Source: Ariolimax columbianus (taxonomy: Eukaryota; Mollusca; Gastropoda; Stylommatophora; Arionidae). From it: a DNA stretch of 64,000 bases. Made by a program: the position numbers and the translations under genes. Below, in pieces: positions 33,718 to 44,756 of this stretch. The notes beneath the pieces were generated by a model. The model ran no database searches, was not told the DNA's origin, and saw only the letters and a list, made by a program, of their open reading frames with translations. Location of the stretch: positions 42,539,664-42,603,663 of the forward strand of contig JAVGWX010000005.1 in the NCBI GenBank assembly GCA_036924085.1, written 5' to 3'. The first letter of the stretch is position 1, and each line of letters starts with the position of its first letter.

Positions 33718-34905
33718 GAACAAACAACACGACACAGGAACAAACACCAACAACACGATACAGGAACAAACAAGACGCAGGAACAAACACCAACAACACG
33801 ACACAGGAACAAACACGACACAGAAACAAACACCAACAACACGACACAGGAACAAACACCAACAACACGACACAGGAACAAACACCAACAACACCACACA
33901 GGAACAAACACCAACAACTCGACACAGGAACAAACACCAACAACACGACACAGGAACAAATACCAACAACACCACACATGAACAAACACCAACAACATGA
34001 CACAGGAATAAACACCAACAACACGACACAGGAACGAACACAAAACAACACGACAGAGGAACAAACACCAACAACACGACACAGGAACAAACACGACACA
34101 GGAACAAACACGAACAACACGACACAGGAACAAACACCAACAACACGACACAGGAACAAACTCGACACAGCAACAAACACGACACAGGAACAAACATCAA
34201 CAACATGACACAGGAGCAAACACCAACAACACCACACAAGAACAAACACTAACAACACGACACAGGAACAAACACGACACAGGAACAAACACCAACAACA
34301 CAACACAGTAACAAACACCAACAAAACGACACAGGAACAAACACCAACAACACGATACAGGAACAAACACGAACAACACGACACAGTAACAAACACCAAC
34401 AACACGACACAGTAGCAAACACGACACAGCAACAAACACCAACAACAGGACACAGGAACAAACACCAACAACACCACACAGGAACAAACAACAACAACAC
34501 GACACAGGAACAATAAACAACAACACGACACAGGAACGAACACAAACAACACGACACAGGAACAAACACCAACAACACGACACAGGAACAAACACGACAC
34601 AGGAACAAACACTAACAACAAGACGCAGGAACAAATACCAACAACACGACACAGGAACGAACACGATACAGGAACAAACACCAACAACACGACACAGGAA
34701 CAAACACCAACAACACGACACAGGAACAAACACCAACAACACGAAACAGGAACAAACACCAACAACACGACAGAGCAACAAATACCAACAACACACGATA
34801 CAGCAACAAACACGACACAGCAAGAAACACCAACAACACACGATACAGCAACAGACACGATACAGCAACAAACACGAACAACAGACGCCACAGCAACAAC
34901 ACATG
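33718..34905 (+). repeat. 26-bp T-free minisatellite array, right part
   Basis: This is a continuation of the array beyond LINE E1, about 1.2 kb. Its first 70 bases copy the block at 31,195-31,260 almost exactly, including the GATACAGGAACAAACAAGAC variant. The last 150 bases, where units read CGATACAGCAACA, are more diverged, as expected at an array edge. Confidence 0.95.
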
Positions 34906-35559
34906 TCAACGACACTAATTGAAATTTAATTAAATCAACTTCTAAATATGAAATCAATAATGACATTGGCAGTGTTTGTTGCTGGCTGATATCCGACAAT
35001 GTTTCCTTTATTGCCTCTTACAAATAATAACGCTGCTATTTTCTACACTTTACCCTTGGGCGATTTTATTTCCCATATTTCATTAAATATATCCATGTCC
35101 ATGGCCCGTCGACGCCGCCATTGATCAGCAGACAAGGCAACGGTACCGGCATTCCTGTACCAGTAGTTAAAATCCTGAAAGCTGCTGAGTCCTACATCTA
35201 TGACACACAGGAACCAATTGCAAAATACTTTTCTACAGGCAGTGTCCTCTGTTTTCATAACATTTATATCATCTATTCACTATATACAGGCGTTTTATTA
35301 GTATATAGAAGCAAAACACTCTCTTTTCAGAGGTTCAGCGCCAGCTACGGACACGCTCCATTAGACCCTGCTTTGAAGTTTAAATGCTAACGTTTGTAAA
35401 TGAATACCTGACCTACAGCTAAGGAAGAAAATGTAGCTGCGCGGCTTAGTTCAACAAAGCCCCTAACACTCCTTTCCCAACGGCAGTTACGGATATAATA
35501 AATAATAGCTGTCCATCGTTGTCGATGAGGACCGCCGACATCATCCTTGTCACATATTT
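34906..35559. other. No gene recognised
   Basis: Sequence between the array and the LINE, with short frames only and no supported feature. Confidence 0.5.
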
Positions 35560-36715
35560 CCCTGTTGGGTGTGGGTGCGCATGTGGCTGAACAGGCCAAT
35601 GCGAGCACGAAAACATCTGCTACATATCGGGCACACGAGGTTTGTAGAAGGGGATGGGTGTTCCCGCTGCTCGGGATTTCCGCGTCTCGCGTTTGCTCTG
35701 GGCTTTCACAACACGGTCATCTTCACCGGCAGCTACACCCGATTTGACTGCGCTTCTCCAGTCAGATCTGTTTTGCGCAAGACATTCCCAGGTGTCGATG
35801 TCTATCTGGCAACGTTTTAGTGAGTCCTTCAGACCGTCTTTAAAACATTTCTTTGGGCGCCCTCTCTCGCGCCATCCCTCTCTCAGCTCGCCGTAGAGAA
35901 GTTTCTTTGGGAGCCGCTCGTCTGACATACGGACGAGGTGTCCGGCCCATCCTAGTCGTGCTTTTTCTAGCAGTGCATGTTAGCCCTCGAGAGAGAACCT
36001 CGATGTCAGTGACACGATCATGCCATCGGATGTGGAATATTCGCCTCAGGCAACCTGTGTGGAAATGGTTTAACCTCCTTGCATGTCCAGAGTATACAGT
36101 CCAGCTTTCGCAAGCGTATAGTAGGGTTGGAATGATGGTTGCACGGTAGACTTTGAGTTTGGTCTTGACGCTGATACCACGACGTGCCCAGACCATCGAG
36201 CGCATTCTACCAAAGGCTGTGCTGGCCTTTGCTATTCTGCTTGCCACCTCATCGTCTAGGCTGACAGATCTCGACAGAATGCTGCCCAGATATGTGAATT
36301 TGTCTACGGCATTCAACGTCTGCCCGCTGACTGTAGTCTCTGGTTTTGTGTACGACATGCCTGGTGCTGGTTGGTACATGACCTCTGTTTTTTTGGCATT
36401 AATGGTCAGGCCAAAATGTTTGCATGCAGCAGAGAACTGGTCCATTCCAACCTGTATGTTCAGTTCTGATTTGCTCATTAGAGCGCAGTCGTTAGCAAAT
36501 ACAAGTTCCCTGATTATGTCGCCAGCCACTTTGGTTTTGGCCTTCATTCTTCTGGAATTGAGTAATTTGCCATCTGTGCGGTTCTTTATGGATATTCCAA
36601 GGTACAATGATCTGAAGGCGTATGTCATCGTGGCCGCGAACATCATGCTGAACAAAGTCGGCGCGAGTACACATCCTTGTTTTATTCCGTTTGATACTAG
36701 AGTTACGGATATGAT
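35560..36715 (-). mobile_element. LINE relic, RT palm to C-terminal zinc finger
   Basis: On the minus strand it starts inside the palm with NGIKQGCVLAPTLFSMMFAA (about 36,690), then VFANDCALMSKSE (the first catalytic Asp of FADD is Asn), KKTEVMYQPAPGMSYTKPET, GQTLNAVDKFTYLGSILSRS, RIAKASTAFGRMR, LYACESWTVYSGHARRLNHF and DERLPKKLLYGELREG. The element ends with a C2H2 finger. The long frame covers 35,840-36,655 (271 codons); the tail is in another frame (35,620-35,928). It belongs to the same family as 9,615 and 43,560. It is inactive through the 5' truncation, the Asp-to-Asn change and a frameshift. Confidence 0.85.
35574..35637 (-). pseudogene. C-terminal C2H2 finger of the LINE
   Basis: Translated on the minus strand: VCPICSRCFRARIGLFSHMR then TH, giving Cys-x2-Cys-x12-His-x3-His. 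The equivalent finger recurs at 44,829-44,895 and 63,545-63,615 in the same LINE family. It is separated from the long frame by a frameshift. Confidence 0.75.
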
Positions 36716-36829
36716 GGGACTTTATTTACTGGATATTATATATGCCAGTGGCTTATGGTTGGCCATTTCCCTTCTGGGCCTTTTTCATTTGAAATTAAAG
36801 AAAAAGAAAACAGGATATATAGAAATATA

Positions 36830-37259
36830 GTTCTCCAGAATGCATCATCTGAAGTTAGTGGTACATAATGAAAACATATCACTAAACCTTCACATTTGAT
36901 CCCTCTAACTGTACCAGCTGGGATAAATGCTCAGATGTAAAGAGATATAATGCAGAACAGAAAACAAAGCGCTTTCCTCAAGATGAAAGACAATTGTTTC
37001 TAACAAGTCATTGCCGACAAAAGTGAGAAGAAGAAAGATATTGTTTCTAACAAGTCTTTGTCAACAAAAAGTGAGAAAGAGTTTCTTCAGTGGTACATGA
37101 CACTGTCATATTACAGCAGACAGTGGATAAACAATAAATAAACAAGAAGATTACTGAAGGCTATTGAAATATGATTCTAGACAAAAATTTGAAGAATCCT
37201 ATGGGCATGTAGAAAAGAAACTCCTGATGACATGTTGATGGAAGCTAGTGAAACCAAGA
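36830..37259. other. AT-rich, no gene; short internal duplication
   Basis: There is a roughly 50-bp direct duplication at 36,989-37,075 (ATTGTTTCTAACAAGTC followed by GTGAGAA) and no coding signal. From here to 43,500 the sequence lacks the LINE debris seen elsewhere. Confidence 0.5.
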
Positions 37260-38075
37260 TGGCTTATTATACACATAATAAGGTAGTAATGGCCTTGGTG
37301 GGGGACAGGATGGACACAAATGGGATTATAGCACACTGTGGGGTGGCTTATATGATTATAAGAAAGAGACTATAACATTCTTGAGGGTGGTAGTACACGA
37401 TTATAAGAAAGAGGCTATAACATTCTTGGGGGAGTGGTACATTATTATAAGAAACTTTGCTATAACAGTTTCTTTTGGAGGCGAGTACATGATTAGAAGA
37501 AAGACTAGACTTCACAGAGTTGGGGTGTATGAATAGAAGTCGCCAAGTGGAAGGGTCAAATGATAAGAAGAAATGGGTTATACCACACAGGTGGAAGGGT
37601 CAAATGATAAGAAGAAATGGGTTATACCACACTGGTGGAAGGGTCAAATGATAAGAAGAAATGGGTTATACCACACAGGTGGAAGGGGAAAATGGTTAGA
37701 AAAAAGGGGTTATATCATACTACAGACTGTATAATTAGAACAAAATGTGTTATAGAACAGAGGTGAAATGAGAAAATTATTAGAAGAAAGGGATTATAGC
37801 ATACATTGAGGGAGGGGGGTACATGATTAGAAGAATGGAGCTATGGCACATAAAGGGGGTGTATTAATAGAAAAATAAGGGTAATAGCGCACAGATGGTG
37901 TATGATTTGAAGAAAGGGGCTATGGCACACAGTGAGAATAAATAATTAGAAGAGAGGGGTTATATAACACAGGGGGACATACATGATTAGAAGAGAGGGA
38001 TTATAAGCACACAAGGGGTTATACAATTAGAAAAATTGGGGTTATAGCACACTAGGAGAAATTTATGACTAAATG
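37260..38075 (+). repeat. Old decayed tandem repeat, 44-50-bp unit
   Basis: About 17 units share the theme ATGATTAGAAGAAAGGGGTT, ATA..CACACAGG. Most are highly diverged and vary in length. Three almost identical 44-bp copies (GGTGGAAGGGTCAAATGATA, AGAAGAAATGGGTTATACCA, CACA) at 37,548-37,690 form a recently homogenised core. Confidence 0.75.
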
Positions 38076-39230
38076 AATTGAATTATATAATATTGAGTGG
38101 TGTTTGAAATCAGGGTACAGAATCAGTAGAAACGAGAGCTAAAACACTGGTCTAATAAAGAACAAACAATGGAGGCGATGCTAAACAGTTTTGCATCATG
38201 ATATGTAGAAAGTAAACAAGATAATTGATAAACAGCATCTGGAACATTTATTATCTATATCGATTGACATTGCACACATAATAAAATGAAGAACAATAAT
38301 TATAAGAAAATCAAACTGTTTTTGTCTGTGCTTATTTCTACAACCTTATTTCTCAAACCTATTTAGTCCTCCCAGTGCACCTCAGCAACTGAAATAACCT
38401 CTATAGTGATAGTTAATTAAACAGCTGAAATAATTGAAACCAAAAATAAATATTGTATTATTCATTTCAGGCCGCCTTCTGTGTGTCTGCATTCTGATTC
38501 ATTTAGATTGTTTACCTAATCATAGCATTTATTCATGGAAGAATCTAGGGGAAAACAGCTTAAGAATTTATTCAGCGGGCAGAACACTGTACAAAATATT
38601 ATTTGAGAAATATAAAATATAAACACACTATGGGTGCAAATATGTGAGGATAAGGAAGTCAATTAAGTATTATCTCTAATACCATAGAACATAAGGTAAC
38701 GTGGAGGTGCAACAAAATACTGCGTAAGTATATCTGCATTGATATATACATGTATAACATCACCATAAATAACAATAAGGAATAGGATGTTCTATGCACA
38801 AACATAATTTGTGAATACAATGATACTAACTATCTGGTAGGAAGAATGTGGTGACAGTCTCTCGGAAGAGTATGAAAACAGTCTTGTCGGAAGAGTGTGA
38901 TAATAGTCTTGTCGGAAGAATGGGATGCCATTTTATTGTATGAGGAAGGTGATGATGTTCTTGTAAGTTGGTGATGACAGTAATCATGTTGTGATCTGGC
39001 AAAGATGTAATCTTGATCACACATTCAATATTACGTTTACTCCAGTTCATAACCTATTTGTGGAATTGAACTGGCAAAAAATATTGATAGAAACTAGTGT
39101 TAGTCATTGTGGAACTGTCAAAGTCTAGTTATAAAGTTATGTTCACACACCATTTTGTCTTAGATGCCAATAAAGAAGTGTCACTTTTCAAATGGTTGCC
39201 GATATGCTGTTCTAGATGTTCTCAAAGAAT
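38076..39230. other. AT-rich flank, no gene
   Basis: Mostly AT-rich sequence downstream of the gene exon. It includes a 25-bp repeat at 38,838-38,925 (CGGAAGAGTGTGATAATAGT, CTTGT; about 3.5 copies). Nothing else is supported. Confidence 0.5.
38838..38925 (+). repeat. 25-bp tandem repeat
   Basis: Three to four copies of TCGGAAGAGTGTGA.AA.AGTCTTG, differing by a few bases. Confidence 0.7.
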
Positions 39231-39251
39231 TTCTGACAGACTATGACTGGG

Positions 39252-39257
39252 TTTATT
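39252..39257 (-). terminator. Poly(A) signal AATAAA
   Basis: The minus strand reads GGCTGAATAAACCC about 100 bases after the stop codon of the exon. No experimental support is available; AATAAA is frequent in AT-rich DNA. Confidence 0.5.
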
Positions 39258-39354
39258 CAGCCTGTAGTATTTACTTGGAAGTAGTGGTTCCATGGAAGTG
39301 TCAATTTTCTAAACTTGAGCACAAATTTACTTAGCAAATCTGTGTCTGTAACTG

Positions 39355-40716
39355 CTAACATGAAATCTGTTCAACGGTTGATACTGTCAGTGTGTCTAGC
39401 ATGTCATGCGAGGTCATGGCCAAAACTGTTTGAGTCTCACAAGCTCCTGGTTTCTTAGCTTGAAATACAGTTTTATCTTGTAGACTTTCGTTGTCATTTT
39501 GTTGCAAAGACTGGCAAATGTCTTTATCTGACCGAGTTTTGACTGACACTAAAGCTGCTCCAAACGATGCTTCATCAGTCAAATCAGCTGAGGTATTTGT
39601 CTGTTTAACAAGAGAACACAAAGCTGGAGAAATGCTTCCCTCATCTGATGGAAGTCTCTTCTCATTAGAACTGCCAGACTTCATTAGATCTATTCTACAG
39701 ACAGGAGGAGTTGATATACTCATAGAGACATTTTCAACCAGTGCTTTTTCATCAATTATATTATTAGAGAGCAATTGTTCAACACCCAGTGATGGCTCAA
39801 CTGCATGATTTAAACATATCTGACTTTTAGTACAGCTCAAACTAACAGATGGCATTTCATTTGTTTTATATACATTATCAACATGTGAAGGCAAGGTAAC
39901 TACAGGAGACATACTCTGAAAGTGCTGCACTGTCTCTGTATTCTGGTTGGTCATGTTTAGTTTATTCATTTCATTTACTGCACCACTATCTAGAGATCCC
40001 ACACTAATATTAGATTGATTGTTGTCTATCTTGGCATCAGTGTTGTTTGTCTCAGAAACTTCAAGTCCATCAAGCGGGTGATGGTATTCTCTCTGACCAA
40101 AGAATTCATTCCCTTGATTTGTGATAGATGACAAACTGACATCAGACTGAGACAAGCCAAAATAGGAAATTTCTGATGAGGGACTCAGCTGGTTTGTAGC
40201 CTCTATGCTTGTATGATAACCAGTTCTGTCATTTACTGCCTGGACATCTCCTGACTGATCTCCAAAAGCCTGTTGTAGAAAGTTTTGATGGACTTCAGTG
40301 GTATGTTGGTTGCTGCTTAATTCCTTGTCACATTGACTACCCGACTTTAAATCTATCTTTCCCATTATGTTGTCAACTGTATCTGTTTTAACAAATGACA
40401 TCGGTGTGTTTTCTTGACTTTTTTGTGAATTTTTAACCAAGTTCAAATGCTCTGGCATATGTTTTAGATGTTCAGTATCTGACATCTTTACATCGCTCAA
40501 AAGATGGTAGCCAATACTTCCACTGCTGAAGCTTGGATTGACATTTCCTGCTACTTGTCCATTTTGTCTAAATGTTCTTGATGTATCTGTACTGCCAGGT
40601 GATGTCTTGCATCCTCCTTTCAATGATATGTTACCCTCTGCGAATGGGTTCTCTGAGTTCCCTCCCTTACTGTCACAGTGGGTACCATTTTTAGTTACAG
40701 AAGTGAGTATTTTTGC
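39355..40716 (-). CDS. 3'-terminal coding exon, unknown protein
   Basis: 454 codons are open without interruption on the minus strand and end in TAG at 39,355-39,357. The exon start is set by a strong acceptor: the minus-strand sequence TTTGCTTCTTTCACAG ends at 40,717 and the exon begins GCA AAA ATA, phase 0. A poly(A) signal lies about 100 bases after the stop. The product is hydrophilic and rich in Ser, Asn, Thr, Gln and Glu, with no hydrophobic segment, so it is probably disordered. It lacks repeats and mobile-element motifs. Upstream exons would lie to the right, past 40,740. I do not recognise the family or assign a function. Confidence 0.75.
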   Translation of the reverse strand, partial: AKILTSVTKNGTHCDSKGGNSENPFAEGNISLKGGCKTSPGSTDTSRTFRQNGQVAGNVNPSFSSGSIGYHLLSDVKMSDTEHLKHMPEHLNLVKNSQKSQENTPMSFVKTDTVDNIMGKIDLKSGSQCDKELSSNQHTTEVHQNFLQQAFGDQSGDVQAVNDRTGYHTSIEATNQLSPSSEISYFGLSQSDVSLSSITNQGNEFFGQREYHHPLDGLEVSETNNTDAKIDNNQSNISVGSLDSGAVNEMNKLNMTNQNTETVQHFQSMSPVVTLPSHVDNVYKTNEMPSVSLSCTKSQICLNHAVEPSLGVEQLLSNNIIDEKALVENVSMSISTPPVCRIDLMKSGSSNEKRLPSDEGSISPALCSLVKQTNTSADLTDEASFGAALVSVKTRSDKDICQSLQQNDNESLQDKTVFQAKKPGACETQTVLAMTSHDMLDTLTVSTVEQISC

Positions 40717-40731
40717 CTGTGAAAGAAGCAA
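40717..40731 (-). promoter_or_regulatory. Splice acceptor of the terminal exon
   Basis: The minus-strand sequence TTGCTTCTTTCACAG is a pyrimidine-rich 3' splice site. It explains why the open frame extends upstream only a few codons without an ATG. Confidence 0.7.
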
Positions 40732-43500
40732 ATAAATTATTAATGAGAAAAAGATTGTTAATTGCTAAATCTTTACTAATAATTTAATCCACCAGAGTGG
40801 TGCATGACTAGTTGTGTAATTAACCATTTATGTAACTTATACAATTTTTCTCCAATTATCATGGATGCAACATGAATGTAAACATTTTTCCAAATTATCA
40901 AAAGAAGTATACTCCACAATTTTCTAATTTTTACAACAATTGCACAAATATTTATGTTGACTTTATACTCACACCCTGTGTGAGAAGTGTTTAGTGTTGG
41001 CTGTTAGAGGTATGAATACTATTATCATCAAACATTAATTCATCTATCCAATATTAAGTAAATAATATTAACAAAGAAAGTTTCTAGAACACAAAGTTTA
41101 ACTTAATTTATCTAATGCAAGATCTGTTATTTTGTTTTAAACTGAACAGAAAATAAATTTTTAAAAGTATATACCAGGACCAAACAAGTATAGAATTAAA
41201 TTAAATGTGCACAAAACTATACTTGTCCATGTCCAAGGTAAAATAAAATCATAACAGTGTAGTATTTTTTATAAATCAAAGAAAAATGGAAAGTCTAAAA
41301 GAAATAAAACTCAGATCAGGGAGAAATTGTGATGCAATAATGTATTTCAGTTCAATTAAGTAGTGAAGTGAAGTGTATACAAAATAAATATATTGCATTA
41401 ATGTGTTACAACTGATGAAAGGGTAAAATAATGTATGTGTATGAGTTCAAAAAAAATCATGGAAAGAAATTGTGAGCACAAGTAGAGGTCAATGAGAGAA
41501 ATAATGTTTATAAGTTGAAATCAGTGAGAGAAATAATGTTTACAAGTAAAGGTCAGTGAAAGAAATAATGTTTACAAACAGAGATTAGTGAGAGAAAGAA
41601 CATATTCAAACTAGCAGGACTACTATCTTTAAACTATCTATGATATTTATAAAAACTGTGAATAGAATGGAACCAGATGTAGGAACTGGTGTGGATGGAG
41701 GAACTGAGGTATAGATGTAACAGATAAAGAATTTATGGGAATGCAACGTTGTCCAAACAAATGCATAATGATATGTACAAAAAAACAATTTTAAAAAAAT
41801 GTAAAAAATGGAGTTTACAAGCGCATGCAATGAAAAGTAAAAAGTCAAGAACAACATTTTAATCTCATTCTATTGAAGCATATTATAAAACAACATAAGA
41901 GACTTACAATCTCTAAGTAAGTGAATACACTAAATATTAAATGTCATTAATATAATTTTTTTTTTAAATGTCTAAAATCACAAAGTAAAAAATGAAATGT
42001 AAAAGAACTTTACAGTAGAAAGAAACAAACATGCAATTTTCTTTAAAATTAATTAAAATTCAATATGTAAAAAAACAAAACAGTAAAAAGTCTATCAAAA
42101 TGTCATGACAGATAATTGAAAACATAACAACATAAAACAGAATAAGAAACAATACAATAAAATAAAACATAATATACTAACAAGCTAAAAGAAAATTATA
42201 AAAACAAATTTTGAAGGAAAATGCAACATAATATATTTTGAAATTCGAGAGAAAACTGTCTAACAACACAAACAAAAAATCTAATCCAAAGCAACACAAA
42301 TTGAAACCAAAAAAACTATTTCCACTATGATAGTAATTGCAAACACTAGCCTTGCCTGAAGCTGATCAAACCTAAACAACTTTGCAATTCTATGGACACA
42401 CTATTGACAAGTCATTTCATAGACAACATTTATTCAGATGAAGATTATAATCAAGTTAGTATAGCAGTTGATGATGGTAATTAGCAAGTTAAACATATGT
42501 GGGCTAGGGTTAGTGTAACGAGAAGCAAGGTCAATGAAATCGATAAGAAAAGATGATTAAATTATTTGGAGAAAAAGTGTTAACCTTTAGCACACTTTGT
42601 GCTAGACTACACATTCATACAAGTACTCCTGTTGTGTCTGGTAATATATAAGACATGAGGCTGGTAAATGTGAAGTAGCTGACTTTCTTGGATACTTTGG
42701 TTGGTATTTTTCATTATAAGATACCAGAGACTTTCTCATTAAGTGTTTATTTGCTATGACAATTTTGTTAAACAAAGACATGTGCAGTGTAAGGAAACAA
42801 CATTGAAAACCATTTAAATCTCAAGATCAACAATCTTCAGATATTGCTTTTTTTCAGAATTAATAATTCATTCTTTCCTGTATTTTCTAGACTGCTAGTA
42901 TTGATCGCTCATAGATTTGTGCTTGCATGTGTGAGACCAAAGCCTCAAAGAGGAATTTTATCAAGGAGTATATAGTTTCTTTTGGGCACCTTCCTTTCTC
43001 CCTTAGTCGTCCTTTTGTTTATCCACTACTGCCATGAGTTGTAGCCTGTAAGGTCAACATAGGTATGAAAGCTGAGGGAGTGGTGAAATGGAGAGCTCTA
43101 AGGATTATCTGTATTTGATGTCACATGATTCCTTCATTATAAAAATAGGACCAAAGAGAAGAAAGCACATTTGATTTGCACATGTTTGTTTATTCTACAA
43201 TACAGATGAGGAAAAAAAATTGTCACATTGAAACATTCTGTTATATTGCAATGCAGATCAGATCATCAGAAAGTATAGTTACTAGTAAAAAGTCAAACAA
43301 AGAAGAAAAAAAAGACACATATGCTTAGTACTTACTTTATATAAAGATACTATCACGGACTTTAAACATGACGAATGAACGTTTCTGCTTTTCCGTGAAC
43401 AAAAGCAATTCAGTGTCTAAACTAGTTCTCATGTACCTGGGAGAAGTCTACGTAAGAAGAAAAGCAATTAAACTTTTACTCCAAATTATTTTATGTAACA
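40732..43500. other. AT-rich intron or intergenic, no exon found
   Basis: About 2.8 kb of AT-rich sequence, presumably the intron upstream of the minus-strand exon. A consensus donor reading GTAAGTACTAAG on the minus strand lies near 43,337, and a tiny splice-bounded piece could exist near 40,975, but no coding exon is supported. It contains a 32-bp tandem repeat. Confidence 0.5.
41489..41608 (+). repeat. 32-bp tandem repeat, about 4 copies
   Basis: The unit TCAGTGAGAGAAATAATGTT, TACAAGTAAAGG repeats at exact 32-base steps (41,489; 41,521; 41,553; 41,585). Confidence 0.9.
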
Positions 43501-43559
43501 GGTATGGTGCTGTCACAGCAGTAGTAGTAGCCATGTACAAAACAGTAGAGGACAAATGG

Positions 43560-44460
43560 GCTTTTCAGCTTTTGTGAAGGATGCAGTCTACGCTACTGCT
43601 TCTGAGTATTTAGGTCATGCAGAAACCACGACTGGTTTGATGGCAACGATGAGGTTATTAAGACGTTGCTGGATGAAAAACATAGTTTATTAAGACTTCA
43701 CCAAGAGGACCCCTCTACATTTTTTAAAAAGTCCCCGTTCACCAATATTCGCAGGATTGTCTAGATCCAGTACAGGACTACGCAGCAAAGCAGATGAAAT
43801 CCAGCGTACAAATGACGCAAAGCGGTTTTACGATGCCCTGAAGACAGTAAATGGTCCCAGGTCCTATCATTCATCTCCTGTCCTTAATGCTGATGGCACG
43901 GCACTAATGACCGACAAAGTCGACAAGCTGGAGCGATGGTCAGAGCACTTCATCATAGACTGTCCATCCACTATCAGTGAATTAGCCATAACACACTTGC
44001 CTCAAGCTGCAGTCAATAACAGATTTGGTATCCCATACAATATAGATGAGGTTGAGAAAGCAATCAGCTTAATGTCCAGCGGTAAAACCATCGGGTCAGA
44101 TGCTATTCCTGCTAAGTTCTCCAAAGCATGAGTCCCTGTGCTGCTACACAAGCTAACATATCTTTTTTGCTCAATTTGGGATACAGGTCATGTGCCGCAG
44201 GTACTTAAAGATACCATAATTGCCCCCATATACAAGTACAAGGGCAATCGTCAATCTTGTGATAACCACAGAGGGATCTCCCTCCCGACGATTGCTAGAA
44301 AATATCTAGCTCCAGCAACTCATCTCAAGCAGAAGCTACTCGCAGAGAGTCAATATGGTTTCCGAGCTGATCGAGGGACGGTTGACATGATTTTTGCAGC
44401 TCGTTAAATCCAAGAGAAATGCCAGAAACAGCATCGTGATCTGTACACGAAACGAAACAA
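43560..44460 (+). mobile_element. LINE relic, linker and RT fingers
   Basis: It begins around AFVKDAVYATASEYLGHAE (43,567) and continues as KADEIQRTNDAKRFYDALKT (43,785), SPVLNADGTALMTDKVDKLE, VEKAISLMSSGKTIGSDAIP (44,050-44,110), then CDNHRGISLPTIARK (44,260) and AESQYGFRADRGTVDMIFAA (44,343-44,402). After QEKCQKQHRDLYT (44,450) the RT palm is lost. There is a stop at 44,129 and another at 44,405. It is the same family as 9,615 and 35,560, and is followed by a 36-bp minisatellite where the palm should be. Confidence 0.8.
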
Positions 44461-44519
44461 AGACACTAGAAGTTTATTTGAATAGCTTCTACATTGATTT
44501 TGCTGCTTGGGAACTGCTT

Positions 44520-44755
44520 GTTCGGCCTGGCGGACTGCCATGATACTTGGTCCTTGCTCGGCCTGGCGGACTGCCATGATACTTGGTGCTTGTTTGGCCT
44601 GGCGGACTGCCATGATACTTGGTCCTTGCTCGGCCTGTCGGACTGCCATGATACTTTGTGCTTGCTCGGCCTGGCGGACTGCCATGATACTTGGTGCTTG
44701 TTTGGCCTGGCGGACTGCCATGATACTTGGTCCTTGCTCGGCGGAGCAACTGACC
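44520..44755 (+). repeat. 36-bp tandem repeat inside a LINE, 6.5 copies
   Basis: The unit is CGGCCTGGCGGACTGCCATG, ATACTTGGTCCTTGCT, with alternating CCTTGCT and GCTTGTT ends. Because 36 is a multiple of 3, long frames appear on both strands (for example GLADCHDTWSLL per unit). These are shadows of the repeat. It lies between the RT part and the zinc-finger tail of a LINE. Confidence 0.9.
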
Positions 44756-44756
44756 A

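Noticed and set aside
25090..34905. CRISPR-like array
   Set aside because: Units are contiguous without unique spacers, in a eukaryotic context; it is a minisatellite.
36153..36830. 225-codon plus-strand frame with hydrophobic segments
   Set aside because: It lies antisense to the RT frame of the LINE at 35,560-36,715 and follows its codons, so it is a shadow.
40960..41010. Micro-exon bounded by TCTCACACAG and GTGAGTATAAAG on the minus strand
   Set aside because: It would be only about 3 bases; splice-like strings are expected by chance in AT-rich DNA.
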